From Amycolatopsis bartoniae (lineage in GTDB: Bacteria > Actinomycetota > Actinomycetes > Mycobacteriales > Pseudonocardiaceae), in assembly GCF_014191255.1 (NCBI RefSeq), contig NZ_JACHWH010000012.1, positions 62,001 to 126,000 on the forward strand: a DNA stretch of 64,000 nucleotides, written 5' to 3'. The position numbers were made by a program, and so were the translations under genes. How positions within the stretch are numbered: the stretch's first letter is position 1; each line of letters begins with the position of its first letter. The notes under the pieces were generated by a model that saw nothing but the letters and a program-made list of their open reading frames with translations, searched no databases and was not told the origin of the DNA. Below, one piece after another: positions 35,929 to 44,372 of this stretch.

Positions 35929-35936
35929 CGCCCTCG

Positions 35937-35970
35937 TCCCGGGCGCCGGTGCGCGGACCGGCGCCCGGGA
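35937..35970 (+). terminator. Terminator hairpin after GH16 gene
   Basis: TCCCGGGCGCCGGT (35937-35950) pairs with ACCGGCGCCCGGGA (35957-35970) over a 6-nt loop, 9 bp after the stop. No T-run. Confidence 0.75.
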
Positions 35971-35985
35971 CCTTCCGCACGACAG

Positions 35986-35999
35986 TAGAACGTGTTCTA
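35986..35999. promoter_or_regulatory. KstR-like operator upstream of LLM oxidoreductase
   Basis: TAGAAC-GT-GTTCTA is a perfect 14-bp palindrome that fits the consensus TNNAACNNGTTNNA of KstR, the TetR-type regulator of sterol catabolism in actinobacteria. It ends 10 bp before the ATG, placed to block transcription. No kstR or sterol gene is in the window. Confidence 0.65.
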
Positions 36000-36008
36000 A
36001 TTCGGGGC

Positions 36009-36884
36009 ATGCGCCACGGCATCGTCCTGTTCACCAGTGATCGCGGCATCACCCCGGCCGAAGCGGCGAAAACCGCCGAAGAGGCCGGGTTCTCCTCGTT
36101 CGCGGTCCCGGAGCACACCCACATCCCCGTCCGCCGCGACGCCCCGCACCCGCGGACCGGCGACGCGTCCCTGCCCGACGACCGCTACCGCCGCACGCTC
36201 GACCCGTGGGTGTCGCTCGCGATGGCCGCCGCCACGACCACGCGGATCCGGCTCACCACGGCCGTCGCGCTGCCCGTCGAGCACGACCCGATCACGCTGG
36301 CGAAGACCATCGCCTCGCTCGACCACCTCTCCGGCGGCCGGGTCACGCTCGGCGTCGGGTTCGGCTGGAACACCGACGAACTGGCCGACCACGGCGTGCC
36401 GCGCGGGAAGCGCCGCACCGTCCTGCGCGAGTACCTCGAAGCGATGCGTACATTGTGGACGGACGAGGAAGCCTCCTACGCCGGGGAGTTCGTCGAGTTC
36501 GGCCCGAGCTGGTCGTGGCCGAAGCCGGCGGGGCCGGTCCCGGTGGTCGTCGGCGCGGCGGGCACGGAGAAGACGTTCCGCTGGCTCGCGCGCTCGGCCG
36601 ACGGATGGCTCACCACCCCGATGGAAGGCGAGATCGACGCCAAGATCGCGTTGCTGCGCCGGTGCTGGCACGAGGCCGGGCGCGAGGGATCACCGGAGAT
36701 CACCGTGCTCGCGGGCAAACCCGAGCCGGAAACACTGGCGCGTTACGAAGATCTGGGCGTCACGGAAGTCCTTTTCGGACTTCCCGACCGGCCCGCCGAG
36801 GACGTCGTCTCCTACCTCGGCAGGCTGGCCGGGAAGCTCGGCCTTCACTCCGAAGCCTGCTCCGCGAGCGGCAGCAGCACCTGA
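36009..36884 (+). CDS. F420-dependent LLM-class oxidoreductase
   Basis: 291 aa TIM-barrel of the luciferase-like monooxygenase superfamily. HGIVLFTSDRGITPAEAA at the N-terminus, FAVPEHTHIP, LDHLSGGRVTLGVGFGWNTDEL and PVVVGAAGTEKTFRWLARSADGW are typical of the TIGR03619-like mycobacterial F420 group. The ATG lies just downstream of a KstR-like palindrome, so it may act on sterol- or acyl-CoA-derived compounds. Its last 40 bp overlap the convergent kinase gene. Confidence 0.88.
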   Translation: MRHGIVLFTSDRGITPAEAAKTAEEAGFSSFAVPEHTHIPVRRDAPHPRTGDASLPDDRYRRTLDPWVSLAMAAATTTRIRLTTAVALPVEHDPITLAKTIASLDHLSGGRVTLGVGFGWNTDELADHGVPRGKRRTVLREYLEAMRTLWTDEEASYAGEFVEFGPSWSWPKPAGPVPVVVGAAGTEKTFRWLARSADGWLTTPMEGEIDAKIALLRRCWHEAGREGSPEITVLAGKPEPETLARYEDLGVTEVLFGLPDRPAEDVVSYLGRLAGKLGLHSEACSASGSST

Positions 36885-38269
36885 AACCGGGTGTCGCCGG
36901 GCTCGGAGCGCACCCGCAGGTCGCCGTGGTGGCGTTCGACCACGATGCGCCACGAGATGTCCAGGCCCAGTCCGGTGCCCTCCCCCACCGGTTTGGTGGT
37001 GAAGAACGGCTCGAAGATCCGCTGCCGGTCCTCGGCCGGGATGCCGGGCCCGGTGTCGCCGATCTCGACGCACACCTGGTCCTCGTACAGCGTGGTGTGG
37101 ACGGTCAGCGTGCCGCTGCCGCCCATCGCGCCGACGGCGTTGTCGATCAGGTTGGTCCACACCTGGTTCAGCTCGCCCGGATAGGCCGGGACCTCGGGCA
37201 GCGTGCGGTCGTAGTCCTTGACCACGCGGATGTCCGGGCCGATCTTGCTGGCGAGCATCACGAGCGTGGAGTCGAGCCCGTCGTGCACATCGATCCACTG
37301 GTGCGGCGCGCGGTCCATCTGCGAGTACTGCTTCGCCGCGCCGACGAGCGCCGAGATGCGCGTGGTGGAGTCCTCGATCTCGCCCATCAGCATCTCGGTC
37401 TCCAGCGCGTACGCCAGCCACCGCACGGCGCTGTCGATCAGCTCGTCGCCGACCGACTCCAGCACCTCGTCGAGGTTCTCCCCCGTCAGCCCCGCGCCGA
37501 CGAAGATCGGCGCCAGGTCCCAGCCCTGTTCCAGGCCGTGCTCGTCGAGCCAGTCGGCGATCTCGTCCTCGCGGTCGGACTGCTGCATCGCGGTGAGCGG
37601 TGGCGCCGAGGCGACCCGCTTGACCAGCTGCTCCTGCACCTCGATGAGCTGGTCGAGCAGGGTCGGGTCGATGTCCTTCTTGGCCAGGATCGCGAGCTTG
37701 TGCCGCATGCCCGCGACCCGCTCCCGCAGCGCGGCCGTCGCCCGCACCGCGGCCGCGGCGGGGTTGTTCAGCTCGTGCGTCAGGCCCGCCGACACCTGGC
37801 CCAGCGCCAGCAGGCGGCGACGCTGGCCGATCAGCGCGTCGGAGTTGCGCCAGCCGAGGTACGAGCCCTCCAAAAGGTGCGTGGCCATGGGGAACCACCG
37901 GCGGAACTGCCCGGCGAACTCCTTCGCGGGCAGGGTCAGGAACGTCAGGTCACTCAGCGCGTAGACCGACGCCCCGTACCGCTGCTGGTCCTGCCCGTAG
38001 AAGAACTGCGTCGCCCCGCAGTAGGCGCCCCGCTGGTCGGAGCGGGTGGTCTCCACCTCGCCGCCGGAGTCCTGTTTGGTCATCCGCAGCGCACCGGACA
38101 GCAGCACGTAGAAGCAGGTGGCCTCGTCGCCCTCGCTGATCACCTTGACGCCGCCGGGATAGTGCTCCACGGAGGCGTGGCCGAGGATCCAGTCGAGCTG
38201 CTCGTCGGTGAGGCTCGTGAACAGGAACAGCTCCCGCAGGAACTCCCGGGTCAGAACTGGCTCTGTCAT
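36845..38269 (-). CDS. Histidine kinase with N-terminal cyclic-nucleotide-binding domain
   Basis: 474 aa, soluble. Residues about 15-140 form a Crp-like cNMP-binding domain (HYPGGVKVISEGDEATCFYVLLSGALRM). The phosphoacceptor His is in LGQVSAGLTHELNNPAAAA near residue 180, and the HATPase domain has NQVWTNLIDNAVGAM, GDTGPGIPAEDRQRIFEPFFTTK and GTGLGL. No membrane segment, so it senses a cytosolic signal. Its ATG overlaps the stop of the upstream regulator-flavoprotein gene (ATGA), so the two form a translationally coupled two-component pair with a redox output. Confidence 0.9.
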   Translation of the reverse strand: MTEPVLTREFLRELFLFTSLTDEQLDWILGHASVEHYPGGVKVISEGDEATCFYVLLSGALRMTKQDSGGEVETTRSDQRGAYCGATQFFYGQDQQRYGASVYALSDLTFLTLPAKEFAGQFRRWFPMATHLLEGSYLGWRNSDALIGQRRRLLALGQVSAGLTHELNNPAAAAVRATAALRERVAGMRHKLAILAKKDIDPTLLDQLIEVQEQLVKRVASAPPLTAMQQSDREDEIADWLDEHGLEQGWDLAPIFVGAGLTGENLDEVLESVGDELIDSAVRWLAYALETEMLMGEIEDSTTRISALVGAAKQYSQMDRAPHQWIDVHDGLDSTLVMLASKIGPDIRVVKDYDRTLPEVPAYPGELNQVWTNLIDNAVGAMGGSGTLTVHTTLYEDQVCVEIGDTGPGIPAEDRQRIFEPFFTTKPVGEGTGLGLDISWRIVVERHHGDLRVRSEPGDTRFQVLLPLAEQASE

Positions 38270-39921
38270 TGCTGCTCCAAATACCGGTGCACCAGCGTCA
38301 CGGCCATGGCGCCCTCGCCGACGGCGGAGGCGACCCGCTTCACCGACTGCGAACGCACGTCCCCGGCGACGAACACGCCCGGGATCGAGGACTCCAGGTG
38401 GTGCGGGTCGCGGTCGAGCGGCCAGCCCGGCGGCCGCCTGCCCTCGACCACGAGGTCCGGGCCGGTGCACACGAACCCGTGCCGGTCACGGATCACGTCG
38501 TCGCCGAGCCACTCCGTGCGCGGCGCCGCGCCGATGAACACGAAGAGGTGGCTTGCCGCCACGGTCTCCCGCGCGCCGTGCTGGTCGCACAGCGTCAGCT
38601 TCTCCAGGTGGTCCTCGCCGTGCACCCCGACGACCGTGGTGTGCGTGCGTACGTGGACGTTCTCGATCTGGTCGAGCTGCTCGATGAGGTAGTGCGACAT
38701 CGACGCCCGCAGCGACTCGCCGCGCACCAGGATCGTGACCTCGCTGGCGTAGCGGGAGAAGAACACGGCCGCCTGCCCCGCCGAGTTCGCCCCGCCGACG
38801 ATGTAGACGTGCTGGCCGGTGCACTCCCCGGCCTCGGTGGCCGCGGAGCCGTAGTAGACACCGCGCCCGGTCAGCTCGGCGCAGCCGTCGGCCTCCAGCG
38901 CCCGGTAGGACACGCCGGTGGCGAGCACGACCGCGTGCGCGCTCAGCTCGGTGCCGTCGCCGAACTTGATCACCCGGGCGGAGCCGCGCGCCTCCAGGCC
39001 GACGACGTCGCGGGTGGTGAGCACCTCGGCGCCGAACTTCTGGGCCTGGCGGCGGGCGCGGTCGGTCAGCTGCGCGCCGGAGACCCCGTCCGGGAAGCCG
39101 AGGTAGTTCTCGATGCGGGAGCTCTGCCCGGCCTGGCCGCCGGTCGCCTTGCGCTCGACGAGCACCGTGCGCAGCCCCTCCGACGCCCCGTACACCGCGG
39201 CGCCCAGCCCCGCGGGCCCGCCGCCGACGACGATGAGGTCGTAGAACTCCTCCGCCGGGCGGGTGGACAGGCCGACCGCGTTGGCGATCTCCTCCCCGGA
39301 CGGCTTGCGCAGCACCGTGCCGTCCGGCGTGACGAGCACCGGGATCTCCTCGGCGGTCGCGTCGGCCGCCTCCAGCAGGCGCGCCGCCTCCGGCTCGTCC
39401 ACGGAGTACCAGCGGTAGGGCACGGAGTTGCGGGCCAGGAAGTCGCGGACCTGGTAAGAGGGCGCCGACCAGCGGTGGCCGACGATCTTGGTCTCCTCGA
39501 CGGGCCGGTCACCCGCCGCGCGCCAGGCGTCGACGAGCGCGTCGACCACCGGGTACAGCTTCTCCTCGGGCGGGTCCCACGGCTTGAGCAGGTAGTGGTC
39601 GACGTCGACGACGTTGATCGCCTGGATCGCGGCGTCGGTGTCGGCGTAGGCGGTCAGCAGCGCGCGGCGCGCGTGCGGGAACAGATCCATGGCCTGTTCC
39701 AGGAAGGAGATGCCGTCCATGTGCGGCATCCGGTAGTCGGCGAGGATCGCGGCGACCGCGTCGCCGCGGAGCTTGATCTCGCGCAGGGCGTCGAGCGCGT
39801 CGGCGCCGGAACCGGCGCGGACCACGCGGTAGTCCTGGCCGTAGCGACGGCGGAGGTCGCGCGCGACCGAGCGGGACACGGCGGGGTCGTCGTCGACCGT
39901 CATCAGGATGGGCTGGCTCAC
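38266..39921 (-). CDS. Response regulator fused to a thioredoxin-reductase-like flavoprotein
   Basis: 551 aa, three modules. REC domain (1-125) with phosphoacceptor Asp62 (LADYRMPHMDG), Thr90 and Lys113. A glutaredoxin-like module (145-220) follows, containing no CxxC. The pyridine-nucleotide disulfide oxidoreductase (225-551) has GGGPAGLG (233-240), ATGVSYR and GVFVAGDVR. The CxxC that TrxR carries is replaced by SAATEA (359-364), so classical disulfide exchange is not expected. Phosphorylation by the coupled cNMP-binding kinase may switch a flavin enzyme directly instead of a promoter. Confidence 0.9.
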   Translation of the reverse strand: MSQPILMTVDDDPAVSRSVARDLRRRYGQDYRVVRAGSGADALDALREIKLRGDAVAAILADYRMPHMDGISFLEQAMDLFPHARRALLTAYADTDAAIQAINVVDVDHYLLKPWDPPEEKLYPVVDALVDAWRAAGDRPVEETKIVGHRWSAPSYQVRDFLARNSVPYRWYSVDEPEAARLLEAADATAEEIPVLVTPDGTVLRKPSGEEIANAVGLSTRPAEEFYDLIVVGGGPAGLGAAVYGASEGLRTVLVERKATGGQAGQSSRIENYLGFPDGVSGAQLTDRARRQAQKFGAEVLTTRDVVGLEARGSARVIKFGDGTELSAHAVVLATGVSYRALEADGCAELTGRGVYYGSAATEAGECTGQHVYIVGGANSAGQAAVFFSRYASEVTILVRGESLRASMSHYLIEQLDQIENVHVRTHTTVVGVHGEDHLEKLTLCDQHGARETVAASHLFVFIGAAPRTEWLGDDVIRDRHGFVCTGPDLVVEGRRPPGWPLDRDPHHLESSIPGVFVAGDVRSQSVKRVASAVGEGAMAVTLVHRYLEQQ

Positions 39922-39948
39922 GGGGAAACCCTACGGCCCTGACCTGCT

Positions 39949-40692
39949 CTAGTCGATCGTGTGTCCCCCGTTGACGGTGATGCGTTCGCCGTTGACGAAC
40001 GACGCGGCGTCGGAAGCGAGGAAGCACACCGCGGCGGCGACCTCCTCGGGACGCCCGAAGCGGCGCAACGGCACCTCACCGGTGTAGGCGCGCCGGTCGT
40101 CCTCGCTCACGTCGGCGTGCCGCTCGACGGGGATCCAGCCGGGGGCCACCAGGTTGACGGTGATGCCGTGCGGGCCGAGCTCCCGCGCCCAGCTGCGGGT
40201 GAGCCCGAGCTGCGCGCCCTTCGCGGCGAGGTACGCCGACACGCGGGGCAGGCCGCGCTCGAAGATGTCCGAGCCGATCTGGATGACCCGGCCTCCCCCG
40301 GCGGCCTTCATGCCGGGCAGCACCGCCTGCACGAGCAGGGTCGGGCTCTTGACGAAGAACTCGAGCTGGTCGAGGTGGTCCCGCCAGGTGAGCTGGTCGA
40401 GCGGGATCTCGGGCTGCGGCCCGGTGGCGTTGGGCACGAGCACGGCGACCGGCCCGAGCGCGCCTTCGACGTCTTCGACGAGCTGCCGGACGCCGTCCTC
40501 GTCGGTGACGTCGGCGGCGAAGGCCTGTGCCTGGCCGCCATGGTGACGGATCTCGTCGACGACCCGCCGCGCACCGGCGGCGTCGGACCGGTAGTTGACG
40601 GCGACGGCCCAGCCTTCCGCGGCCAGCGCACGGGAGATCGCGGCCCCGAGCCCACGGGAGGCTCCGGTCACGAGGGCGGTACCACGGGTCAT
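39949..40692 (-). CDS. FabG-like short-chain dehydrogenase/reductase
   Basis: 247 aa SDR with TGASRGLG, PNATG (in place of NNAG), the Ser in IQIGSDIFE, YLAAK and APGWIPVE. It ends FVNGERITVNGGHTID. It is coupled by a 4-bp overlap to the upstream MFS transporter, so the two probably handle the same compound: uptake, then reduction or oxidation. Confidence 0.9.
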   Translation of the reverse strand: MTRGTALVTGASRGLGAAISRALAAEGWAVAVNYRSDAAGARRVVDEIRHHGGQAQAFAADVTDEDGVRQLVEDVEGALGPVAVLVPNATGPQPEIPLDQLTWRDHLDQLEFFVKSPTLLVQAVLPGMKAAGGGRVIQIGSDIFERGLPRVSAYLAAKGAQLGLTRSWARELGPHGITVNLVAPGWIPVERHADVSEDDRRAYTGEVPLRRFGRPEEVAAAVCFLASDAASFVNGERITVNGGHTID

Positions 40693-42047
40693 CGGGCCTC
40701 CTGGTCGGTGGTGGCACCGACCCTACTGTTCACCGCCTCCAGGACGCGGCCCGTGGTGCGCGGGCCGAACAGGCCGACGTCCACCACGACCAGGACCATC
40801 GCCGCCGCGACCACCGTGAACAGGACTCCCGCGCCCGCGGAGTTCAGCAGCGGCAGCAGCACGAACGGCAGCACACCGCTCGCCAGCCGCGACAGGGCGT
40901 ACGTGCCGCTCGTCGCCGTGCCGCGCAGGGCCGTCGGGAAGATCTCGGCCTGGTAGATGTGGAACGCGTTGGAGAACAGGTTGCTCGCCGTGGTGTAGAG
41001 GAAGCCGCAGGCGACGATCAGCCAGCTCGCCGACGCCAGCCCGAACGCGATGCCGAACACCGCCATCAGCACCGCCGAGCCGAGCACGAGGAACTTCCGC
41101 TCCACGCGTTCCACGAGTGGCAGCGACACCGCCGAGCCGATCGGGTAGCCGAGGTACGTCAGTGCCGTGAACAGCAGCGACTGCACGACCGGAAAGCCCT
41201 TGGCCACCAGCACGATCGGCGCGAGCGTGCCGAACCCGTAGTAGCCCATGGTCTGCAGGACGTGGAACACCGCCATCATCGCGGTCCGGCGCCGGTAGGG
41301 CGGCACGAACAGCTCCCGCAGCCGGCCGCTTTCCGCGGGCACCACGGGGTTTTCCACCGGCTCGGGCAGCTCGCCCGCGTCCCGCTCGAAGCGCGCCACG
41401 ATCTCCTCGGCCTCGCGCTCGCGTCCGACCGCGGCCAGCCAGCGCGGCGACTCCGGCAGCCTCGTCCGCAGCGCGAACACGATCAGCGAACCCAGCGCGC
41501 CCAGCACGAACATCCAGCGCCAGCCGTCGAAACCCAGCGGCGCCTCGGGCACCAGCCACCGGCCGAGGAAGCCCGCGGCGGGCACGCCGAGGAACGCCAG
41601 CGTGTACGCCCAGGCGGTGTAGCGGCCGCGGTGCTTCGGCGGCAGCAGGTCGCCGAGGTAGGTGTCCGACACCGGTGGCTCGGCGCCGATGCCGAGCCCG
41701 GCGAGGAACCGCATGACCACGAGCATCACCGGGCCGGTGCTGAACGCGGCCAGCAGCGAGAACAGCGAGTACGTGCCGAGGCTCAGCAGGAACGCGCGGC
41801 GGCGGCCCAGCCGGTCGGCGATGCGGCCGAAGGCGACGGCGCCGACGAACATGCCGAGGAACGCCGAGGCCAGCAGCAGCGCGAGCTCCGACTTGCCGAG
41901 GTGGAAGTGCTTCTCCAGCACGCTGCCGAGCACGCCCGCGAGGAAGATCTCGTAGAGGTCGAAGAACAGCCCCAGCCCGATCGCGACCGTGGCGACCCGG
42001 TGCCGCCGGGTGACCGGCAGGCGGTCCATCCTCGCCGCGATCGTCAT
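40689..42047 (-). CDS. MFS transporter (sugar-porter/aromatic-acid type)
   Basis: 452 aa, 12 helices. The loop motifs GRIADRLGRRRAF (loop 2-3), RLPESPRWL (after helix 6) and EIFPTALRGTATS (helix 10-11) mark the sugar/metabolite:proton symporter branch. Its stop overlaps the SDR ATG. The ATG at 42047 begins MTIAARMDRLPV. Substrate unknown. Confidence 0.9.
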   Translation of the reverse strand: MTIAARMDRLPVTRRHRVATVAIGLGLFFDLYEIFLAGVLGSVLEKHFHLGKSELALLLASAFLGMFVGAVAFGRIADRLGRRRAFLLSLGTYSLFSLLAAFSTGPVMLVVMRFLAGLGIGAEPPVSDTYLGDLLPPKHRGRYTAWAYTLAFLGVPAAGFLGRWLVPEAPLGFDGWRWMFVLGALGSLIVFALRTRLPESPRWLAAVGREREAEEIVARFERDAGELPEPVENPVVPAESGRLRELFVPPYRRRTAMMAVFHVLQTMGYYGFGTLAPIVLVAKGFPVVQSLLFTALTYLGYPIGSAVSLPLVERVERKFLVLGSAVLMAVFGIAFGLASASWLIVACGFLYTTASNLFSNAFHIYQAEIFPTALRGTATSGTYALSRLASGVLPFVLLPLLNSAGAGVLFTVVAAAMVLVVVDVGLFGPRTTGRVLEAVNSRVGATTDQEAR

Positions 42048-42154
42048 CGACCCGCTCCATTCCCAGATACCGGGACAGCACTCCTGCCCCCTGGGAGCCT
42101 AACGGGGAGGCAGCGCGGGGAGCAATTGCCTCACCGGCAGGGAAACCGGCGAAG

Positions 42155-42883
42155 TCACAACGCGCGCGTGCGCCCGCCGTCGACCGGGATCATCGCGCCG
42201 GTCAGGTAGGACGCGGCCGGCGACAGCACGAACGCGGCGACCCGGCCGAACTCCGCGGGCTCGGCGACGCGGCCGAGCGGGATCGCCGACGTGCTGGGGG
42301 TGCCCAGCTCGCGCATCCGGCCGGTCGCGGTGAGCCCGGGCAGCAGCGCGTTGACGCGGATGCCCTTCGGGCCCAGCTCCCCCGCCAGCGACTTCGCGAC
42401 CATCGCCAGGCCCGGCCGCAACCCGTTGGAGAGGGCCAGGTCCGGGATCGGCTCCCGGACCGAAGTGGACAGCACGAACGCGATCGCGCCACCGGATTCC
42501 AGCCGGGCGGCGGCCGTGCGGGCGAGCCGCACGCTGCCGAGGAACACGGACTCGAAGGCGCCGCGCCAGTCGTCGTCGGCCATCTCCAGCACCGCACCCG
42601 GTGGCGGGCCGCCGACACTGACGAGCAGCCCGTCGAGGCGCCCGAACCGGGACAGCGCCGCGGCGACGAGCCGTTCGGCCGCTCCGGGATCGGCGTTGTC
42701 CGCGCAAACCCCTTCGGCACTGGCGGCACCGAGCGACTCCACGGCTCCCGCCAAGCGCTCCTGGTCCCGCCCGCTGAGCACGACGCGCGCCCCGTCGGCC
42801 ACCAGCTCCTTCGCGGTGGCGAAACCGAGCCCCGCACTGCCGCCGGTGACCAGGAAAACCCGCTCCCGCAACCCGAGATCCAT
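42155..42883 (-). CDS. SDR-fold protein lacking the canonical YxxxK
   Basis: 242 aa Rossmann protein with a normal cofactor motif TGGSAGLG and PVDGG C-terminal motif. The catalytic Tyr and Lys of SDRs align with Ser152 and Arg156 (LALSNGLRPG), and NNAG is replaced by SVGGPPPG. This LALSN-type subfamily is seen in other bacteria, so it is a stable variant rather than a broken gene. It may bind NAD(P) without standard catalysis or use another mechanism. Confidence 0.85.
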   Translation of the reverse strand: MDLGLRERVFLVTGGSAGLGFATAKELVADGARVVLSGRDQERLAGAVESLGAASAEGVCADNADPGAAERLVAAALSRFGRLDGLLVSVGGPPPGAVLEMADDDWRGAFESVFLGSVRLARTAAARLESGGAIAFVLSTSVREPIPDLALSNGLRPGLAMVAKSLAGELGPKGIRVNALLPGLTATGRMRELGTPSTSAIPLGRVAEPAEFGRVAAFVLSPAASYLTGAMIPVDGGRTRAL

Positions 42884-43136
42884 ACCCCGCCCCTCCGTGT
42901 GCCGCTGGGAAGGACGATAGCCGGGAGAACGGCAAGTGGCTCCCGGCGCGGGGGGACAAGGGAGCCCGCAGCCGGGAGCACTCGCCTGCCGCGGCGCCCC
43001 GAGGGGGGAGTCCGGACGCCGGGCGGGACGGATCGTGCCGGTATTTGCGGCACGTCGTGCCCCGTAGTCGCCGGTCCGGGGCCGCTCGTTACAGCGGGGG
43101 CTTCCGTCCTGTTTGTCGGTTGTTTACGGTTCGGAG

Positions 43137-43838
43137 GTGACGGAACGAAGACCGGTGGCAGTGGTGGCCGGAGCGACGGGCGGGATCGGCCGCGCGGTGG
43201 TGGCGCGGCTGGCCCGGCTCGGATACCTCGTGTGGCCCACCGGGCGCGACGGGACCGCCGTGAAAGCGCTTTCAGCGGAGCTGCCACACGCGGTTCCCTG
43301 GCCCTTCGACCTCGGCAACGGGCCCCCCGTCGTCCCACCCGAACTGACCGAGGTGGACGTGCTCGTCCACGCGGCCGGGCTGTTCGAGTCCGGCGTGGTG
43401 GACGAGACGCCCGCCGACCGGTGGCGGCGCGTGTTCGACGTGAACCTGTTCGGCGTGGTGGACCTGACGCGTGCCCTGCTGCCCGCGCTGCGCCGCGCCC
43501 GCGGGCGCGTCATCGTGATCAACTCGACCGTCGTGCGTGGTTCTCCCGCCGGGCGCGCCGCGTACGCCGCGAGCAAGGAGGCGCTGCGGGTGTTCACCGA
43601 GGCCCTGCACCAGGAGGAGCTCGGCACCGGCGTCCGCGTGACGGCCCTGTACCCGGGTCGTGTCGCGACCGCGATGCAGCGTGAGGTCCGGCGACGCGAG
43701 GGCGGCCCGTACGAACCGGAGCGCTACCTCGCGCCGGAAACCGTGGCCGCCGCGGTCGCGTCCGTCCTCGGCACGTCCGGGGAAGCGCACCTCACGGAAC
43801 TGGTGCTGCACCCCGCCCGCGGGCCTCAGAGCAGCTGA
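43137..43838 (+). CDS. Short-chain dehydrogenase/reductase
   Basis: 233 aa SDR with AGATGGIG, HAAGLFESG, the Ser in INSTVVRG, YAASK and PGRVATAMQ. The GTG at 43137 is chosen because TACGGT lies about 6 nt upstream, suggesting a leaderless start, and the codons before it do not fit the fold. It overlaps the convergent Nudix gene by 13 bp at the 3' end. Substrate unknown. Confidence 0.87.
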   Translation: MTERRPVAVVAGATGGIGRAVVARLARLGYLVWPTGRDGTAVKALSAELPHAVPWPFDLGNGPPVVPPELTEVDVLVHAAGLFESGVVDETPADRWRRVFDVNLFGVVDLTRALLPALRRARGRVIVINSTVVRGSPAGRAAYAASKEALRVFTEALHQEELGTGVRVTALYPGRVATAMQREVRRREGGPYEPERYLAPETVAAAVASVLGTSGEAHLTELVLHPARGPQSS

Positions 43839-44362
43839 CCCACCCGGGAAAGCGCTTCCCGGACGTTCGCCTCACTCGCCTCGGCCAGCGCGTCCGGCAA
43901 CGACAGCCACCGCAACTCGGCGCCGGGCCGCTCCGGGCGCACCGCGTCCGGCTGCCCCGTGGCGAGGACGAACCGCAGATCCGCGTGCTCGTGCGCCGGT
44001 TCCGCGCCCTTCGCGGGCACCGGCACGACGGCCACCTGCAGCAGGGCCTCGCCGGGCCACGGCACGAGGTCCGTCAGGCCCGTCTCCTCCTGCCCCTCCC
44101 GCAGCGCGACGCCGAGCGGCTCCCGTTCCCCCGGCTCGCCGTGCCCGCCGACCTGCAGCCACGCCTGCTGCCGCGCGTGCCACCGCAACAGGACCCGGCC
44201 GCTGTCCGGGTGCACGACGAACGCGGACGCGGTGACGTGCAAGGGAAGCCGTCGTGACCAAGGGTCCTTTTCGGACGATGCCAGCGCACGGATCCTGGCG
44301 ACGTCCCGGGCCTCCTCCTCGGTCTTCGCGCGGTAGGAGGCCAGCAGCTCGGCGACGGTCAT
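43826..44362 (-). CDS. NUDIX hydrolase
   Basis: 178 aa. The Nudix box is complete: GGHGEPGEREPLGVALREGQEETGL. A helical N-terminal extension (about 40 residues, AELLASYRAKTEEEARDVARIRAL) precedes the fold, and HVTASAFVVHPDSGRVLL starts the first strand. It hydrolyses nucleoside-diphosphate-linked compounds, Mg dependent. Substrate unknown. Confidence 0.92.
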   Translation of the reverse strand: MTVAELLASYRAKTEEEARDVARIRALASSEKDPWSRRLPLHVTASAFVVHPDSGRVLLRWHARQQAWLQVGGHGEPGEREPLGVALREGQEETGLTDLVPWPGEALLQVAVVPVPAKGAEPAHEHADLRFVLATGQPDAVRPERPGAELRWLSLPDALAEASEANVREALSRVGQLL

Positions 44363-44372
44363 GCCGCGCAGC

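Noticed and set aside
31830..36884. A very long plus-strand open frame across the cox genes
   Set aside because: Antisense to coxL and TauE; only the final part from 36009 is a real gene (F420-type oxidoreductase).
36206..38692. An 828-codon plus-strand frame
   Set aside because: Antisense to the histidine kinase with shadow-type composition and no domain.
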